A DNA stretch of 29,483 nt from Rhodobacteraceae bacterium UBA6273 (GTDB lineage: Bacteria; Pseudomonadota; Alphaproteobacteria; Rhodobacterales; Rhodobacteraceae): positions 1 through 29,483 of the forward strand of contig DJUV01000240.1 in assembly GCA_002440625.1 (NCBI GenBank). Reading direction: 5' to 3'. Below the pieces are notes generated by a model. The model saw nothing but the letters and a program-made list of their open reading frames with translations. It was not told the origin of the DNA and did no database searches. Positions 7,225 through 15,308 of this stretch are shown here, in pieces. The translations under genes were made by a program, and so were the position numbers. Position 1 is the stretch's first letter. Every line of letters starts with the position of its first letter.

Positions 7225-8445
7225 ATGATGTCTACCTCCGAGCGAATGCGCAAATATACCGGTCCTGCCCTGTTCTCGGGCGGCTTCCGGCCGTTCTTCC
7301 TTCTCGCCGGGATCTGGTCGGCACTGGCGATGGCGCTCTGGATCGCCTGGTTCACCGGCGGGATCGACCTGCCCGCGGTCTTCGATCCCTTCTCGTGGCA
7401 TGTGCACGAGATGCTCTTCGGCTTTGGCGCGGCGGCACTTGCCGGGTTCCTTCTGACAGCCGTTCCGAACTGGACCGGGCAACTGCCGGTGGCGGGCCTG
7501 CCGCTGGCCGCACTTGCCGCGCTGTGGCTGGCAGGGCGGGTGGCGGTGATGACCGGAGCTGCGCTTGGCCCGGTCGCCGTCATGGTGATCGACGCTGCCT
7601 TCCTGATCGCGCTCGCTCTTCTTCTCGGGCGCGAGATCGTCCGGGCGGACAACCGACGCAACCTGATTGTCATTGCCTTCGTGCTGGCGCTTGCCGCCGC
7701 CAATCTCGGCTTTCACTGGGTCGCGGGGCATGGCGGCGCGCCCTATCAGGGCTGGCCCGCCCGGCTCGGGATTTCGGTCCTGGTGATGCTGATCTCGCTG
7801 ATCGGCGGGCGGATCGTGCCCAGCTTCACCCGAAACTGGCTGGCGGCGCGCGGTCCGGGTCCGCTCCCCACCCCCGCAGGGCGGTTCGACGTGGCAACGC
7901 TGATCGCCTCGGGCGCGGCGCTGGCGCTCTGGACGGCGGCGCCGGAGGCGAAGCTCTCGGGCATCGCCCTGCTTGCGGCGGGCCTGCTCCAGCTGGCGCG
8001 GCTGGGCCGCTGGCGGGGCCTGCGCACCTTTGCCGAACCGCTGGTCACAATCCTGCACCTGGCCTATCTGTTCCTGCCGCTGGGCTTCCTGCTGCTCGGC
8101 AGCGCGCTTGTCGATCCGGCCCGTGTGCTTCCCGCCGCCGGGCTCCATGCCTGGCTCGCCGGTGGCGTCGGGCTGATGACTCTGGCGGTGATGACCCGGG
8201 CGAGCCTCGGCCACACCGGCAGGCCCCTGCACGCAGGCGCGCGCGAACTGGCGATCTATGCGCCGGTGCTGGTCGCCGCCATCGCCCGCATCGTCGCGGG
8301 GCTTGGCGGGCCGGACTGGCTCTTGCACCTCGCCGCCGGCGGCTGGGTGCTGGGCTTCGGCCTTTACGCACTGCTCTACGCCCCGATCCTCGCGCGACCG
8401 CGTGGCGCGGCGCGCAAGCCGTCCCGTGCGCCCCGACCGGCCTGA
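7225..8445 (+). CDS. nnrS: NnrS family heme-copper membrane protein
   Basis: NnrS proteins are polytopic heme- and copper-containing membrane proteins linked to nitric oxide stress and denitrification. This one has 406 residues from ATG 7225 (the following ATG 7228 is equally possible), the usual family length. The N-terminal signature is clear: SGGFRPFF at about 18-25, WHVHEM at 58-63 with likely metal/heme-ligand histidines, and FLLTAVPNWTG shortly after. GRIVPSFTRNW mid-protein is also typical. Hydrophobic helices (about twelve) fill the rest. The reading frame is open far upstream, but only this start precedes the conserved N-terminus. No other nitrogen-oxide genes are in the window, so it stands alone here, as is common. 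Confidence 0.93.
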   Translation: MMSTSERMRKYTGPALFSGGFRPFFLLAGIWSALAMALWIAWFTGGIDLPAVFDPFSWHVHEMLFGFGAAALAGFLLTAVPNWTGQLPVAGLPLAALAALWLAGRVAVMTGAALGPVAVMVIDAAFLIALALLLGREIVRADNRRNLIVIAFVLALAAANLGFHWVAGHGGAPYQGWPARLGISVLVMLISLIGGRIVPSFTRNWLAARGPGPLPTPAGRFDVATLIASGAALALWTAAPEAKLSGIALLAAGLLQLARLGRWRGLRTFAEPLVTILHLAYLFLPLGFLLLGSALVDPARVLPAAGLHAWLAGGVGLMTLAVMTRASLGHTGRPLHAGARELAIYAPVLVAAIARIVAGLGGPDWLLHLAAGGWVLGFGLYALLYAPILARPRGAARKPSRAPRPA

Positions 8446-8454
8446 CAAACGAAA

Positions 8455-8486
8455 ACCCCCGCGAGGGCTAGGCCGCTCGCGGGGGT
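8455..8486 (-). terminator. Rho-independent terminator of rpmI-rplT, shared with nnrS
   Basis: The stem ACCCCCGCGAG / CTCGCGGGGGT is 11 bp with a 10-base loop. Read on the minus strand it is followed by TTTTCGTTT, so it fits rplT best. It also sits ten bases after the nnrS stop and can act in both directions, though the plus-strand side lacks a T-run. Confidence 0.85.
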
Positions 8487-8524
8487 CTGACTGTCCCTCG
8501 GTCTTGTCGATCAGGCCAGTTTGA

Positions 8525-8887
8525 TCAGGCCAGCGCGGCCTTCGCCTTTTCGACGATGGCGCCGAACGCCGCCGGTTCATGCACGGCAAGATCGGCGAGA
8601 ACCTTGCGGTCCACCTCGATCCCGGCCTTGCCGAGGGCGTTCACGAAACGCGAATAGGTCATTTCGGCATCGACCAGACGCACAGCGGCGTTGATCCGCT
8701 GGATCCACAGCGCGCGGAAGTTGCGCTTGCGGGTCTTGCGGTCGCGGGTGGCGTACTGGTTGGCCTTGTCGACCGCCTGGGTGGCGGTGCGGAAGTTGGT
8801 GGAACGGGCGGCATAATAGCCCTTCGCAGCCTTGATCACCTTGCGGTGACGGGCATGCGTGACCTTGCCGGATTTAACGCGAGCCAT
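8525..8887 (-). CDS. rplT: 50S ribosomal protein L20
   Basis: L20 is an early-assembly protein that binds 23S rRNA domain II. The 120-residue length is standard. The basic N-terminal extension ([25 protein letters not shown]) and the later segments [17 protein letters not shown] and [23 protein letters not shown] are diagnostic. It follows rpmI by 12 bases and is surely co-transcribed, ending at the strong hairpin at 8455-8486. Confidence 0.98.
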   Translation of the reverse strand: MARVKSGKVTHARHRKVIKAAKGYYAARSTNFRTATQAVDKANQYATRDRKTRKRNFRALWIQRINAAVRLVDAEMTYSRFVNALGKAGIEVDRKVLADLAVHEPAAFGAIVEKAKAALA

Positions 8888-8899
8888 GTGTCACTCTCC

Positions 8900-9100
8900 T
8901 CAGCGGTTGTACGGCATGTATTTCTTGACGATTTTCGCATCCGGGTCGGACAGCAGCATGGTGCCGGTGGCCTTGCGGATAAAGTCCGTCGAGCGTTTGA
9001 TCATGCCGTGCCGCTTGCCGGCGACACCAGCCTTGACGCGGCCCGAGGCCGTCATCTTGAACCGCTTCTTCGCAGCGGATTTGGTCTTCATCTTGGGCAT
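8900..9100 (-). CDS. rpmI: 50S ribosomal protein L35
   Basis: This is a 66-residue, very basic large-subunit protein with the signature [20 protein letters not shown] and the end KKYMPYNR. The start is ATG 9100, supported by CGGAG seven bases upstream; the frame remains open further upstream but without family similarity. It is the first gene of rpmI-rplT. The infC gene, which heads this operon in many bacteria, is not next to it. Confidence 0.97.
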   Translation of the reverse strand: MPKMKTKSAAKKRFKMTASGRVKAGVAGKRHGMIKRSTDFIRKATGTMLLSDPDAKIVKKYMPYNR

Positions 9101-9176
9101 TTCTATCTCCGTATCAGAGTGAACGCGCGACTCGGCAATGCCACTTGGCCGGCCTCGCGGGGTATTCGAGAGGCGC

Positions 9177-9205
9177 CCTATACGCGCGGGGGGGCGGTTT
9201 GGCAA
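9177..9205 (-). promoter_or_regulatory. Candidate promoter of rpmI-rplT
   Basis: On the minus strand TTGCCA (9205-9200) and TATAGG (9182-9177) are 17 bases apart. Transcription would start near 9170, giving a leader of about 70 bases before rpmI. That is long enough for autogenous control, but no specific L20-binding fold was recognised. Confidence 0.5.
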
Positions 9206-9532
9206 GGGGGCGGGGAACGGGGCGGGCAGGCGGGCGTCCGCGGGCGCCGCTGTCTCTGATGCAGGCGACCCGGCCGCCCAAACTATACAATAGGTTGAAA
9301 TGCAGGCCAGGGATGGCGGCGCCACGCGGCCCGAAAAGGGGTTTCCGCGACGTCAAACTGTTCACGGAACTCAGCCAATGCCGCCGAGAATGGCATGAAA
9401 CGCCGGGATTGTTCCAATTGAGGCAATGATCTTGGGAATTTCCCTTGCAGAAACACATTCATGCCCTGTTTGGTCGGAATACAACCCTTAGTGGAAGAAC
9501 GGAACTTACAGACCAGACCGCAAGGAGGCCCC
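9206..9532. other. Intergenic region, nothing recognised
   Basis: This is the divergent spacer between the rpmI promoter and the small membrane protein gene at 9533. The part near 9206-9260 is a G-rich run; 9280-9530 is closer to average composition. Frames through it have no recognisable protein character. It should hold the promoter of the plus-strand gene, but I could not pick a convincing -35/-10 pair or an RNA gene. Confidence 0.35.
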
Positions 9533-9754
9533 ATGTTCATTGCCCATCTCATCGGCGGAGGGATTTCCGGCATTGTCGTCGGCTCGATGATTCATTCCTG
9601 GGGCTACCCGCTCTGGCTTTCCATCCTTGGCTACGGCCTCAGCGGCGCCTGCATCACGCTGCTTTCAGCGCTCACATGGTTCCTGCTGTCGGAACTTGGT
9701 GGCGAGCGGAAGGTTGACCAGCGCCACTATGGCCCCAGCCGGGCCGAGGCGTGA
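9533..9754 (+). CDS. Small membrane protein, 73 residues, unknown function
   Basis: No family is recognised. The start ATG 9533 is fixed by an excellent ribosome site, AAGGAGG at 9522-9528. An upstream in-frame start (9461) would add a non-conserved-looking leader. The protein begins MFIAHLIGGG and has a short glycine-rich hydrophobic segment (about 2-20, with GGGISGIVVGS) and a second one (about 26-52). A polar tail follows (GGERKVDQRHYGPSRAEA). It is probably a two-helix inner-membrane protein with both ends in the cytoplasm. It converges on another 73-residue membrane protein gene 16 bases away. Confidence 0.72.
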   Translation: MFIAHLIGGGISGIVVGSMIHSWGYPLWLSILGYGLSGACITLLSALTWFLLSELGGERKVDQRHYGPSRAEA

Positions 9755-9770
9755 ATCTTCGCGGCGCGCG

Positions 9771-9992
9771 TCAGCCGAAACGGTCCACCACCCGCATCAC
9801 CGCCGCGGGAATATCGGTTGGATCGAAGCCCATGGGGTTCATCGCGGCGCCCGCAAAGATCATCGCAAAGCCGAGGCTCCCCATGATCGCCGCGCCGGTC
9901 AGCGGTTCATCGGTCGAAAAGGACGAGATCATCCGGATCAGGCCGATCAGCACACAGGTCAGCCCGAATACGATCAGATAATCCGCAGTCAT
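9771..9992 (-). CDS. Small membrane protein, 73 residues, unknown function
   Basis: No family is recognised. The start is taken at ATG 9992 (MTADYLIVFGLTCVLIG), which has a GGAG/GGGG ribosome site; the longer frame from 10037 adds a low-quality leader. Two hydrophobic segments are visible: about 4-19 (DYLIVFGLTCVLIGLI) and about 34-52 (AAIMGSLGFAMIFAGAAM). A short tail contains FDPTDIPAAVMRVVDRFG. It resembles small Rhodobacterales inner-membrane proteins often annotated only as hypothetical. It precedes pyk on the same strand direction but is downstream of it by ~130 bases, so it may be read through from pyk. Confidence 0.7.
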   Translation of the reverse strand: MTADYLIVFGLTCVLIGLIRMISSFSTDEPLTGAAIMGSLGFAMIFAGAAMNPMGFDPTDIPAAVMRVVDRFG

Positions 9993-10123
9993 CCACCCCG
10001 CTCCGCTGTCCGCGCGCCTTGACCCGCGCGGTGCCAAGACTAAGCGGCCCGCCGCCTGCGAGACAACGGGTACGGCGGAAGGGTTCTCCAGCCTGTTACA
10101 AGGAAGACATAGGCGCGCGCGGC

Positions 10124-11572
10124 CTATTCCGGGTCGGTGCGGAAGATCAGCCGTTCGTCGCAGGGGGCGACGCGCAGGATGTTCGTGGTGCCGGGGACGT
10201 TGAAGGGCACGCCCGCCGTCACGACGATCTGGTCGCGCTCGGTGGCAAAGCCGTATTCGCGCGCCGCCTTGGCCGCGTTCACCACCGCCATCTTGAAGCG
10301 GTCGATGATCTCATCGGAGAACACGCAATGCACGCCCCAGGTCAGGCAAAGCCGCCGCGCCGTCCGCTCGATCGGTGTCAGGGCGATGATCGGCACAGAC
10401 GGCCTTTCGCGCGCGACGAGCGAGGCGGTGGTGCCCGACTGGCTGAAGCAGCAGATGGCGCTGATGTTCGTGGCCTCGGCGATTTCGCGCGCGGCTGCGA
10501 CGATGCCGTCGGCCACGGTACTGCGGGCAACCCGGCGGCTCGCCTCGATGACCTCGCGGTAGGTCGGATCGCGCTCGACCGACTTCGCCACGTTGTCCAT
10601 CGTCGTCACCGCCTCGACCGGATAGCTCCCGGCGGCGGATTCGGCCGAGAGCATCACCGCATCGGCACCCTCGTAGATCGCGGTCGCCACGTCGGACACT
10701 TCGGCTCGCGTCGGCATCGGGCTTTCGATCATGCTTTCCAGCATCTGCGTCGCCACGATCACCGGCTTGGCCGCGGCCCGCGCGGTGCGCACCAGCCGCT
10801 TCTGGATCGGCGGCACCGAATGCACGGGCAGTTCCACGCCCAGATCACCGCGCGCCACCATGATCCCGTCCGACACCGCAAGGATGCCGGCGAAGGCATT
10901 CACCGCAGCGGGCTTTTCGATCTTCGAAAGGATCGCCGCGCGGCCCTTGGCCAGTTCGCGCGCCTCCAGCACATCTTCGGGCCGCTGCACGAAGGAAAGT
11001 GCCAGCCAGTCGACGCCCAGCTGGCAGGCAAACTCCAGATCGCCCCGGTCCTTTTCCGAAAGCGCCGCCAGCGGCAGCACGACGTCGGGCACGTTCACGC
11101 CCTTGCGGTTGGAAATCGTGCCGCCGATGGTCACCGTGCAATCGGCGAAGTCCGGCCCGCATTTTTCGACTTTCAGGCGGATCTTGCCGTCGTTGACCAG
11201 CAGCGACGATCCCGGCGTCAGCGCCGCAAAGATCTCCTTGTGCGGCAGGCAGACACGGGTGGCATCGCCCTCCTTCGGATCAAGGTCAAAGCGGAAGGCG
11301 GCACCCTCGGCCAGCTCTTCCGAGCCGTTCCTGAAGGCACCCACGCGCAGCTTCGGCCCCTGCAGGTCGGCCAGGACGCCGATCGGCCGGCCCACGTCCT
11401 TCTCGATCTTGCGGATGATGTCGTAGCGCTTCTTCTGCTCGTCATGGCTGCCGTGGCTCATGTTCAGGCGGAAGACGTCGGCGCCGGCTTCGAAGAGCGC
11501 CCGGATCATTTCGTAAGTGCTCGACGCCGGACCCAAAGTGGCCACGATTTTCACGTTGCGCTGTCGTCTCAT
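10124..11572 (-). CDS. pyk: Pyruvate kinase
   Basis: This enzyme converts phosphoenolpyruvate and ADP to pyruvate and ATP, the last step of glycolysis. The 482 residues match bacterial pyruvate kinases. The N-terminal barrel carries KIVATLGPAS and FRLNMSHG with the substrate-binding Arg at 35; LSKIEKP holds the catalytic lysine; MVARGDLGVELP binds the metal; PTRAEVSDVA and VMLSAESAAG are further active-site segments. The B domain lies between about residues 70 and 165, and the C-terminal allosteric domain follows. The gene stands alone, divergent from the N-formylglutamate amidohydrolase gene. Its stop codon lies in a small ATAGGC/GCCTAT hairpin (10109-10127) that could help termination, although no T-run follows. 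Confidence 0.97.
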   Translation of the reverse strand: MRRQRNVKIVATLGPASSTYEMIRALFEAGADVFRLNMSHGSHDEQKKRYDIIRKIEKDVGRPIGVLADLQGPKLRVGAFRNGSEELAEGAAFRFDLDPKEGDATRVCLPHKEIFAALTPGSSLLVNDGKIRLKVEKCGPDFADCTVTIGGTISNRKGVNVPDVVLPLAALSEKDRGDLEFACQLGVDWLALSFVQRPEDVLEARELAKGRAAILSKIEKPAAVNAFAGILAVSDGIMVARGDLGVELPVHSVPPIQKRLVRTARAAAKPVIVATQMLESMIESPMPTRAEVSDVATAIYEGADAVMLSAESAAGSYPVEAVTTMDNVAKSVERDPTYREVIEASRRVARSTVADGIVAAAREIAEATNISAICCFSQSGTTASLVARERPSVPIIALTPIERTARRLCLTWGVHCVFSDEIIDRFKMAVVNAAKAAREYGFATERDQIVVTAGVPFNVPGTTNILRVAPCDERLIFRTDPE

Positions 11573-11617
11573 CCCCGGGTCCTCTCAGAATGTTTGCGCT
11601 ACCATAAGTGCTGTGGC

Positions 11618-11646
11618 TATATGGCCGAAATCCCCGGCCCCGGCAA
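11618..11646 (-). promoter_or_regulatory. Possible promoter of pyk
   Basis: On the minus strand TTGCCG (11646-11641) and CATATA (11623-11618) are 17 bases apart, about 40 bases before the pyk start. The -10 match is only partial. Confidence 0.3.
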
Positions 11647-11705
11647 CTGGCGCTTTTCCCTTCGCTCGTCTAAACGATCTTTCGCCTGGGAACGATGGAA
11701 ATTTG

Positions 11706-12446
11706 ATGACGGGTCAATCTTACCACATCCACGGCGAAGATCGCCCGTCCCGCTGGCTCGTCACCTGCGACCATGCAACGAACCGGGTGCCGCCCTGCGT
11801 TGGCGGCGGTTCGCTCGGCATCGCGCCCGCCGACATGGCGCGTCACATCGCCTATGACGTCGGCGCGGCGGGCCTTGCCCGTCACCTTGCCGGCCGGCTT
11901 GGCGCCCCGGCGATTCTGTCCGATTTCTCCCGCCTCGTCATCGACCCCAACCGGGGCGAGGATGACCCGACCCTCGTGATGAAGCTTTACGACGGCACCC
12001 TGATCCCCGCCAACCGCCACGTCGATGCCGCCGAGACGGAACGCCGCCTGAATGCCTTCCACCGCCCCTATCACGCGGCGCTGGAAACCCTCGCTTCCCG
12101 GCGGCCTGACAGCGTCATCTGCGCCATCCACAGCTTCACGCCCCGGCTGAATGGCCGGGGGCCGCGGCCCTGGCATGTCGGCGTCCTCTATTCCCATCTC
12201 GACCCGCGCCTTGCCGTCCCCTTCATCCAGCGCCTGCGCGCCGAGGGCATCGAAACCGGCGATAATGAACCCTACGAAGGCCATCTCGACGGCGATTCCA
12301 TCGACACCCATGCGTTGAAGCCGCGCCGGCCCAACGTTCTGATCGAGCTTCGGAACGACCTCATCCGCGATGAGGCGGGGCAGATTGCCTGGGCCGACCG
12401 GCTCGCGCCGATCCTCACCGACGCCTTTAGGGAGTCCGCCCTGTGA
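11706..12446 (+). CDS. N-formylglutamate amidohydrolase family protein
   Basis: This 246-residue protein belongs to the HutG-like N-formylglutamate amidohydrolase family, zinc enzymes that split formyl-amino acids. Features seen: WLVTCDHATNRVP near the N-terminus, where the Asp-His pair is the usual metal-binding site; DVGAAGLARHLAGRLGAPAILSDFSRLVIDPNR; IHSFTPRLNG; and HALKPRRPNVLIELRNDLI near the end. No histidine-utilisation genes are nearby, so the true substrate may differ. ATG 11706 (MTGQSYHIHGEDRP) is the start that gives the normal family length; a GGAA lies upstream. The stop overlaps the next gene by four bases (GTGA), so the two are translated together. Confidence 0.85.
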   Translation: MTGQSYHIHGEDRPSRWLVTCDHATNRVPPCVGGGSLGIAPADMARHIAYDVGAAGLARHLAGRLGAPAILSDFSRLVIDPNRGEDDPTLVMKLYDGTLIPANRHVDAAETERRLNAFHRPYHAALETLASRRPDSVICAIHSFTPRLNGRGPRPWHVGVLYSHLDPRLAVPFIQRLRAEGIETGDNEPYEGHLDGDSIDTHALKPRRPNVLIELRNDLIRDEAGQIAWADRLAPILTDAFRESAL

Positions 12447-13096
12447 CCCGCCCCGCCGCCGTCATCTTCGATCTCGACGGAACGCTGATCGATTCCGAAA
12501 GCATCGCCCTAGATGTCGGCGCCCGGCTTCTTGACGGCATGGGTATCGTGGACGGCCACGCCATCCTCTCCCGTCTCGTCGGTGTCGACGGCGGCGAGGG
12601 TCGGCGGCGGCTCCAGAACCTCGCCGGCCCCGGCTTCGATGTCGAAGCCTTCGCGCGGGTCTGGGAGACCGAGGCCGAAGCCGCCTTCGCCACCGGTGTG
12701 CCCCTGATGAACGGCGCCGATACGCTCCTCGACCAGCTTGCCAGCCTCGACCTCCCACGCGCCGTTGCGACGAACAGCCGCACCGCCGGCGCCCTCGCCA
12801 AGCTCGGCAGCGCCGGCCTCCTTCACCATTTCGGCGAAAGGAATGTCGTCGGCGTCGATGCCGTCGCCCGCGCCAAACCTGCCCCCGACGTCTTCCTCGA
12901 AGCCGCCCGCCGCCTCGATGCCGACCCTGCGGCCTGCCTCGTCTTCGAGGATTCCGCCATCGGCGTCGCCGCCGCCCTTGCCGCCGGAATGCGCGTCGTG
13001 CAGATTCCGGACATGAGCCACCCGGCAACGGGCAGCGACCATCTCATCGCCGAAAACCTTCTCGACGGCGCCCGCCGCGCCGGGCTCCTCATTTGA
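12443..13096 (+). CDS. HAD superfamily phosphatase (beta-phosphoglucomutase/Gph-like)
   Basis: A 217-residue haloacid-dehalogenase-fold hydrolase. Motif I is FDLDGTLID with nucleophile Asp10 and acid/base Asp12; motif II is in VATNS; motif III contains the lysine of RAKPAPDVF; motif IV is FEDSAIGV. A helical cap (about 15-85) between motifs I and II marks subclass I, which includes phosphoglycolate phosphatase and beta-phosphoglucomutase. The substrate cannot be read from sequence. The GTG start overlaps the upstream stop and is preceded by AGGGAG. Confidence 0.9.
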   Translation: MTRPAAVIFDLDGTLIDSESIALDVGARLLDGMGIVDGHAILSRLVGVDGGEGRRRLQNLAGPGFDVEAFARVWETEAEAAFATGVPLMNGADTLLDQLASLDLPRAVATNSRTAGALAKLGSAGLLHHFGERNVVGVDAVARAKPAPDVFLEAARRLDADPAACLVFEDSAIGVAAALAAGMRVVQIPDMSHPATGSDHLIAENLLDGARRAGLLI

Positions 13097-13108
13097 CCGG
13101 AGGGACGA

Positions 13109-13423
13109 ATGGACGACGCTACCCGCACCGAACTTGAGGCCGCGGCCTTCCGCGCCCTTCGCCATCACCTGATGGAAAAGCGCCCCGAGGTGCAGAACAT
13201 CGACCTGATGAACCTCGCCGGGTTCTGCCGCAACTGCCTGTCCCGCTGGTATCAGGAGGCGGCAAACGAGCGCGGCCTGCCGATGACAAAGGACGAGGCG
13301 CGCGAGATCTTCTACGGCATGCCCTATGAAGACTGGCGCGCCCTGAACCAGACCGAGGCCAGCCCGGAAAAGCAGCAGGCTTTTGAGAAGGCTTACCGCG
13401 ACAATGTCGGCGACGGGTCCTGA
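13109..13423 (+). CDS. DUF1244 domain-containing protein
   Basis: A 104-residue soluble protein of the DUF1244 family, which is common in alpha- and gammaproteobacteria and has no established function. The conserved stretch NIDLMNLAGFCRNCLSRWYQ with two cysteines (CRNC) spans about residues 31-50, followed by the YGMPYEDW motif. It is 12 bases after the HAD gene, with GGAGG upstream of the ATG, and is likely in the same transcript. Confidence 0.9.
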   Translation: MDDATRTELEAAAFRALRHHLMEKRPEVQNIDLMNLAGFCRNCLSRWYQEAANERGLPMTKDEAREIFYGMPYEDWRALNQTEASPEKQQAFEKAYRDNVGDGS

Positions 13424-13516
13424 CCCCGCCGCCATGAATTTGTGACACCCCGGAAACACAATGTGCGCGATCCCCACCTAGGGGCGACTCGAGGACAGGT
13501 GTTAACCTTTCCCATC

Positions 13517-14167
13517 ATGCGGCTACTGGAGAGACGTCAGGACTATACCCGCGCCGAATGGATCTCGGATGCCGTGATCCATGTCTCCGGCGTTGTCATC
13601 GTCCTCATAGCCGTCCCCACGCTCATCACGGTAACGGCTTTCCAGCGTGGCGATGCAACGGCCCTTCTCGCCATCTCGGTCTACGGCGCCACCTTGGTCG
13701 CGATGATCACCTGCTCGGCGCTCTACAACATGATCGCAAGCCCCGGCTGGGGCCATGTGCTGAAGCGGCTCGACCATTCGGCGATCTACGTCAAGATCGC
13801 CGGAACCTACACGCCCTTCACGCTGCTTTCAGGGCAGGGCCTCTGGCTCCTCGCCCTCCTCTGGGGCGCCGCCCTCACCGGCGTCGGCCTGAAACTCGCC
13901 GCCCCCGACCGCTTCCGCCCCCTCGCCATCGCGCTCTATCTCGGCATGGGCTGGGCCGGGCTTCTCGCTGGCGGAACCTTCCTCGCCACCCTCTCGACCC
14001 CGGTCATCGCCCTCATCGTCACCGGCGGGCTTCTCTACACGGCAGGAGTGGTCTTCTACCTCAGCGAAAGACTGCCCTATCACTACACGATCTGGCATGT
14101 CTTCGTCCTGGTGGCGAGCCTCGTCTTCTATGCCGCGGTGACGCTGCAAGTCGTCCAGACCGCCTGA
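13517..14167 (+). CDS. Hemolysin III / PAQR family membrane protein
   Basis: A seven-helix integral membrane protein of the hemolysin III (YqfA, PAQR-like) family. Family markers include an SDAVIHVSG motif near the N-terminus, SALYNM, RLDHSAIYVKIAGTYTPF, and HYTIWHVFVL at the end; the histidines and Asp form the presumed metal site. Despite the family name, haemolytic activity is unproven for most members. The start is uncertain: ATG 13517 gives 216 residues with no clear ribosome site, while in-frame GTG 13499 has GAGG close upstream and adds six residues. It probably ends the plus-strand run that begins at 11706, although ~90 bases separate it from the DUF1244 gene. Confidence 0.88.
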   Translation: MRLLERRQDYTRAEWISDAVIHVSGVVIVLIAVPTLITVTAFQRGDATALLAISVYGATLVAMITCSALYNMIASPGWGHVLKRLDHSAIYVKIAGTYTPFTLLSGQGLWLLALLWGAALTGVGLKLAAPDRFRPLAIALYLGMGWAGLLAGGTFLATLSTPVIALIVTGGLLYTAGVVFYLSERLPYHYTIWHVFVLVASLVFYAAVTLQVVQTA

Positions 14168-14211
14168 CCCACTTTCTGTCCGAAAATACTCCCGCCGGAG
14201 GCAAGTCCGAG

Positions 14212-14232
14212 CCGTCGCGCCTTGCGCGGCGG
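14212..14232 (+). terminator. Hairpin after the hemolysin III gene
   Basis: CCGTCGCG and CGCGGCGG pair (one G-U) around loop CCTTG, about 45 bases after the stop codon. No T-run follows on the plus strand, so termination strength is doubtful. Confidence 0.35.
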
Positions 14233-14236
14233 CGAG

Positions 14237-14264
14237 ACAAAAATCGTCGCGCCGGAACGGCGCG
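14237..14264 (-). terminator. Rho-independent terminator of the aminotransferase gene
   Basis: Read on the minus strand, CGCGCCG-TTC-CGGCGCG forms a 7-bp stem with a 3-base loop and is followed by ACGATTTTTGTC. It begins 13 bases after the stop codon of the gene at 14278-15141. Confidence 0.75.
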
Positions 14265-14277
14265 GCACCTGTCTTCG

Positions 14278-15141
14278 TCAGACAGCCGCCTTCCGGCTTT
14301 CCTCAAGATAGATTTCCCGCAGCCGCACCGCCACCGGCCCCGGCTTGCCGGACCCGAGTGCGACGCCGTCGATCTCCACCACCGGCATCACAAAGGCCGA
14401 GGCCGAGGTGACAAAGGCCTCGTCTGCCGCCTGCGCCTCAGCGAGTGTGAAGCTCCGCTCCTCCACCTCCATCTGCGCTTCCTTGGCAAAGCGCAGCACC
14501 GCCGCCCGGGTGATGCCGTGCAGGATGTCGTTCGACAGCGCCCGGGTGATGATCCGCCGGCCCTTGACGATATAGGCGTTGTTCGACGTGCCCTCGGTCA
14601 CGAAGCCGTCCTCGGTGAACCAGGCGTCGTCCACCCCGGCCTTCTTCGCCATCATCTTGCCCATCGACGGGTAAAGAAGCTGCGTCGTCTTGATGTCGCG
14701 CCGGCCCCAGCGCACGTCAGGAATGGAAATCACCTTCCACCCGGTCTTTGCCGCCGGCGCATCCGCCAATCCCGGCTTCGACTGGGTGAAAAGCACGATG
14801 CCAGAAGGCGTCGTGGCCGGATCGGGGAAAGCAAAATCGCGGTCGCCGGGATTGCCGCGCGTCACCTGAAGATAGACCAGCCCGTCCACGATCCCGTTCC
14901 GCGCCACCAGCTCGCGGTGAACGGCCAGAAGCTCCGCATCCGTCACCGGCGCCGCCATCTCCAACTCGCCCAAGGACCGGGCGAGCCGCGCGACATGACC
15001 CGGAAAGTCGATCAGCTTGCCGCCGAGAACGCTCGTCACCTCATAGACGGCATCGGCCATCAGGAAGCCGCGGTCGAAGACCGAAATCTTCGCCTCTTCC
15101 TCCGGCACATAGTCCCCGTTGACATAGACGATGCGGCTCAT
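14278..15141 (-). CDS. D-amino-acid transaminase (class IV aminotransferase)
   Basis: A PLP enzyme of fold type IV, probably making D-glutamate/D-alanine from keto acids or acting as a related branched-chain-type transaminase. The start ATG 15141 (MSRIVYVNGDYV) has a strong GGGAG site; the longer open frame adds 49 non-conserved residues. The protein is 287 residues, normal for the family. FDRGFLMADAVYEV (about 22-35) is the conserved N-terminal motif; Lys151 in RRDIKTTQLL is the PLP lysine; EGTSNNAYIV and a serine/threonine-rich TSASAFVMPV loop bind the cofactor phosphate and substrate. The RRDIKT context favours D-alanine aminotransferase over IlvE. It has its own terminator and is divergent from the broken outer-membrane protein gene. 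Confidence 0.88.
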   Translation of the reverse strand: MSRIVYVNGDYVPEEEAKISVFDRGFLMADAVYEVTSVLGGKLIDFPGHVARLARSLGELEMAAPVTDAELLAVHRELVARNGIVDGLVYLQVTRGNPGDRDFAFPDPATTPSGIVLFTQSKPGLADAPAAKTGWKVISIPDVRWGRRDIKTTQLLYPSMGKMMAKKAGVDDAWFTEDGFVTEGTSNNAYIVKGRRIITRALSNDILHGITRAAVLRFAKEAQMEVEERSFTLAEAQAADEAFVTSASAFVMPVVEIDGVALGSGKPGPVAVRLREIYLEESRKAAV

Positions 15142-15308
15142 GGCTGTCTCCCGATGGAATGCGCCGGACTCATCGGCGCTCATGGCCGCAAGGTCAAGGG
15201 GCCGATTCCGCTTGGACAACCCGCCGCCCGGGCGCAGGATGCTGGCAGGAATTCGCGCGCCAACCGGCGCACCTCGCGCTTCAAGCATCTGTTTTGATCG
15301 GAGGATTC

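Noticed and set aside
7099..8589. 496-codon minus-strand frame opposite nnrS
   Set aside because: Arg/Gln/Gly-rich with no fold signal, and it crosses the strong terminator at 8455-8486 and part of rplT.
10019..11857. 612-codon plus-strand frame opposite pyruvate kinase
   Set aside because: Same pattern of composition-driven open frame; pyruvate kinase motifs on the other strand explain the sequence.
13558..15297. 579-codon plus-strand frame over the hemolysin III gene and the aminotransferase
   Set aside because: It covers two well-identified genes in other frames and a clear terminator; no protein family is seen.
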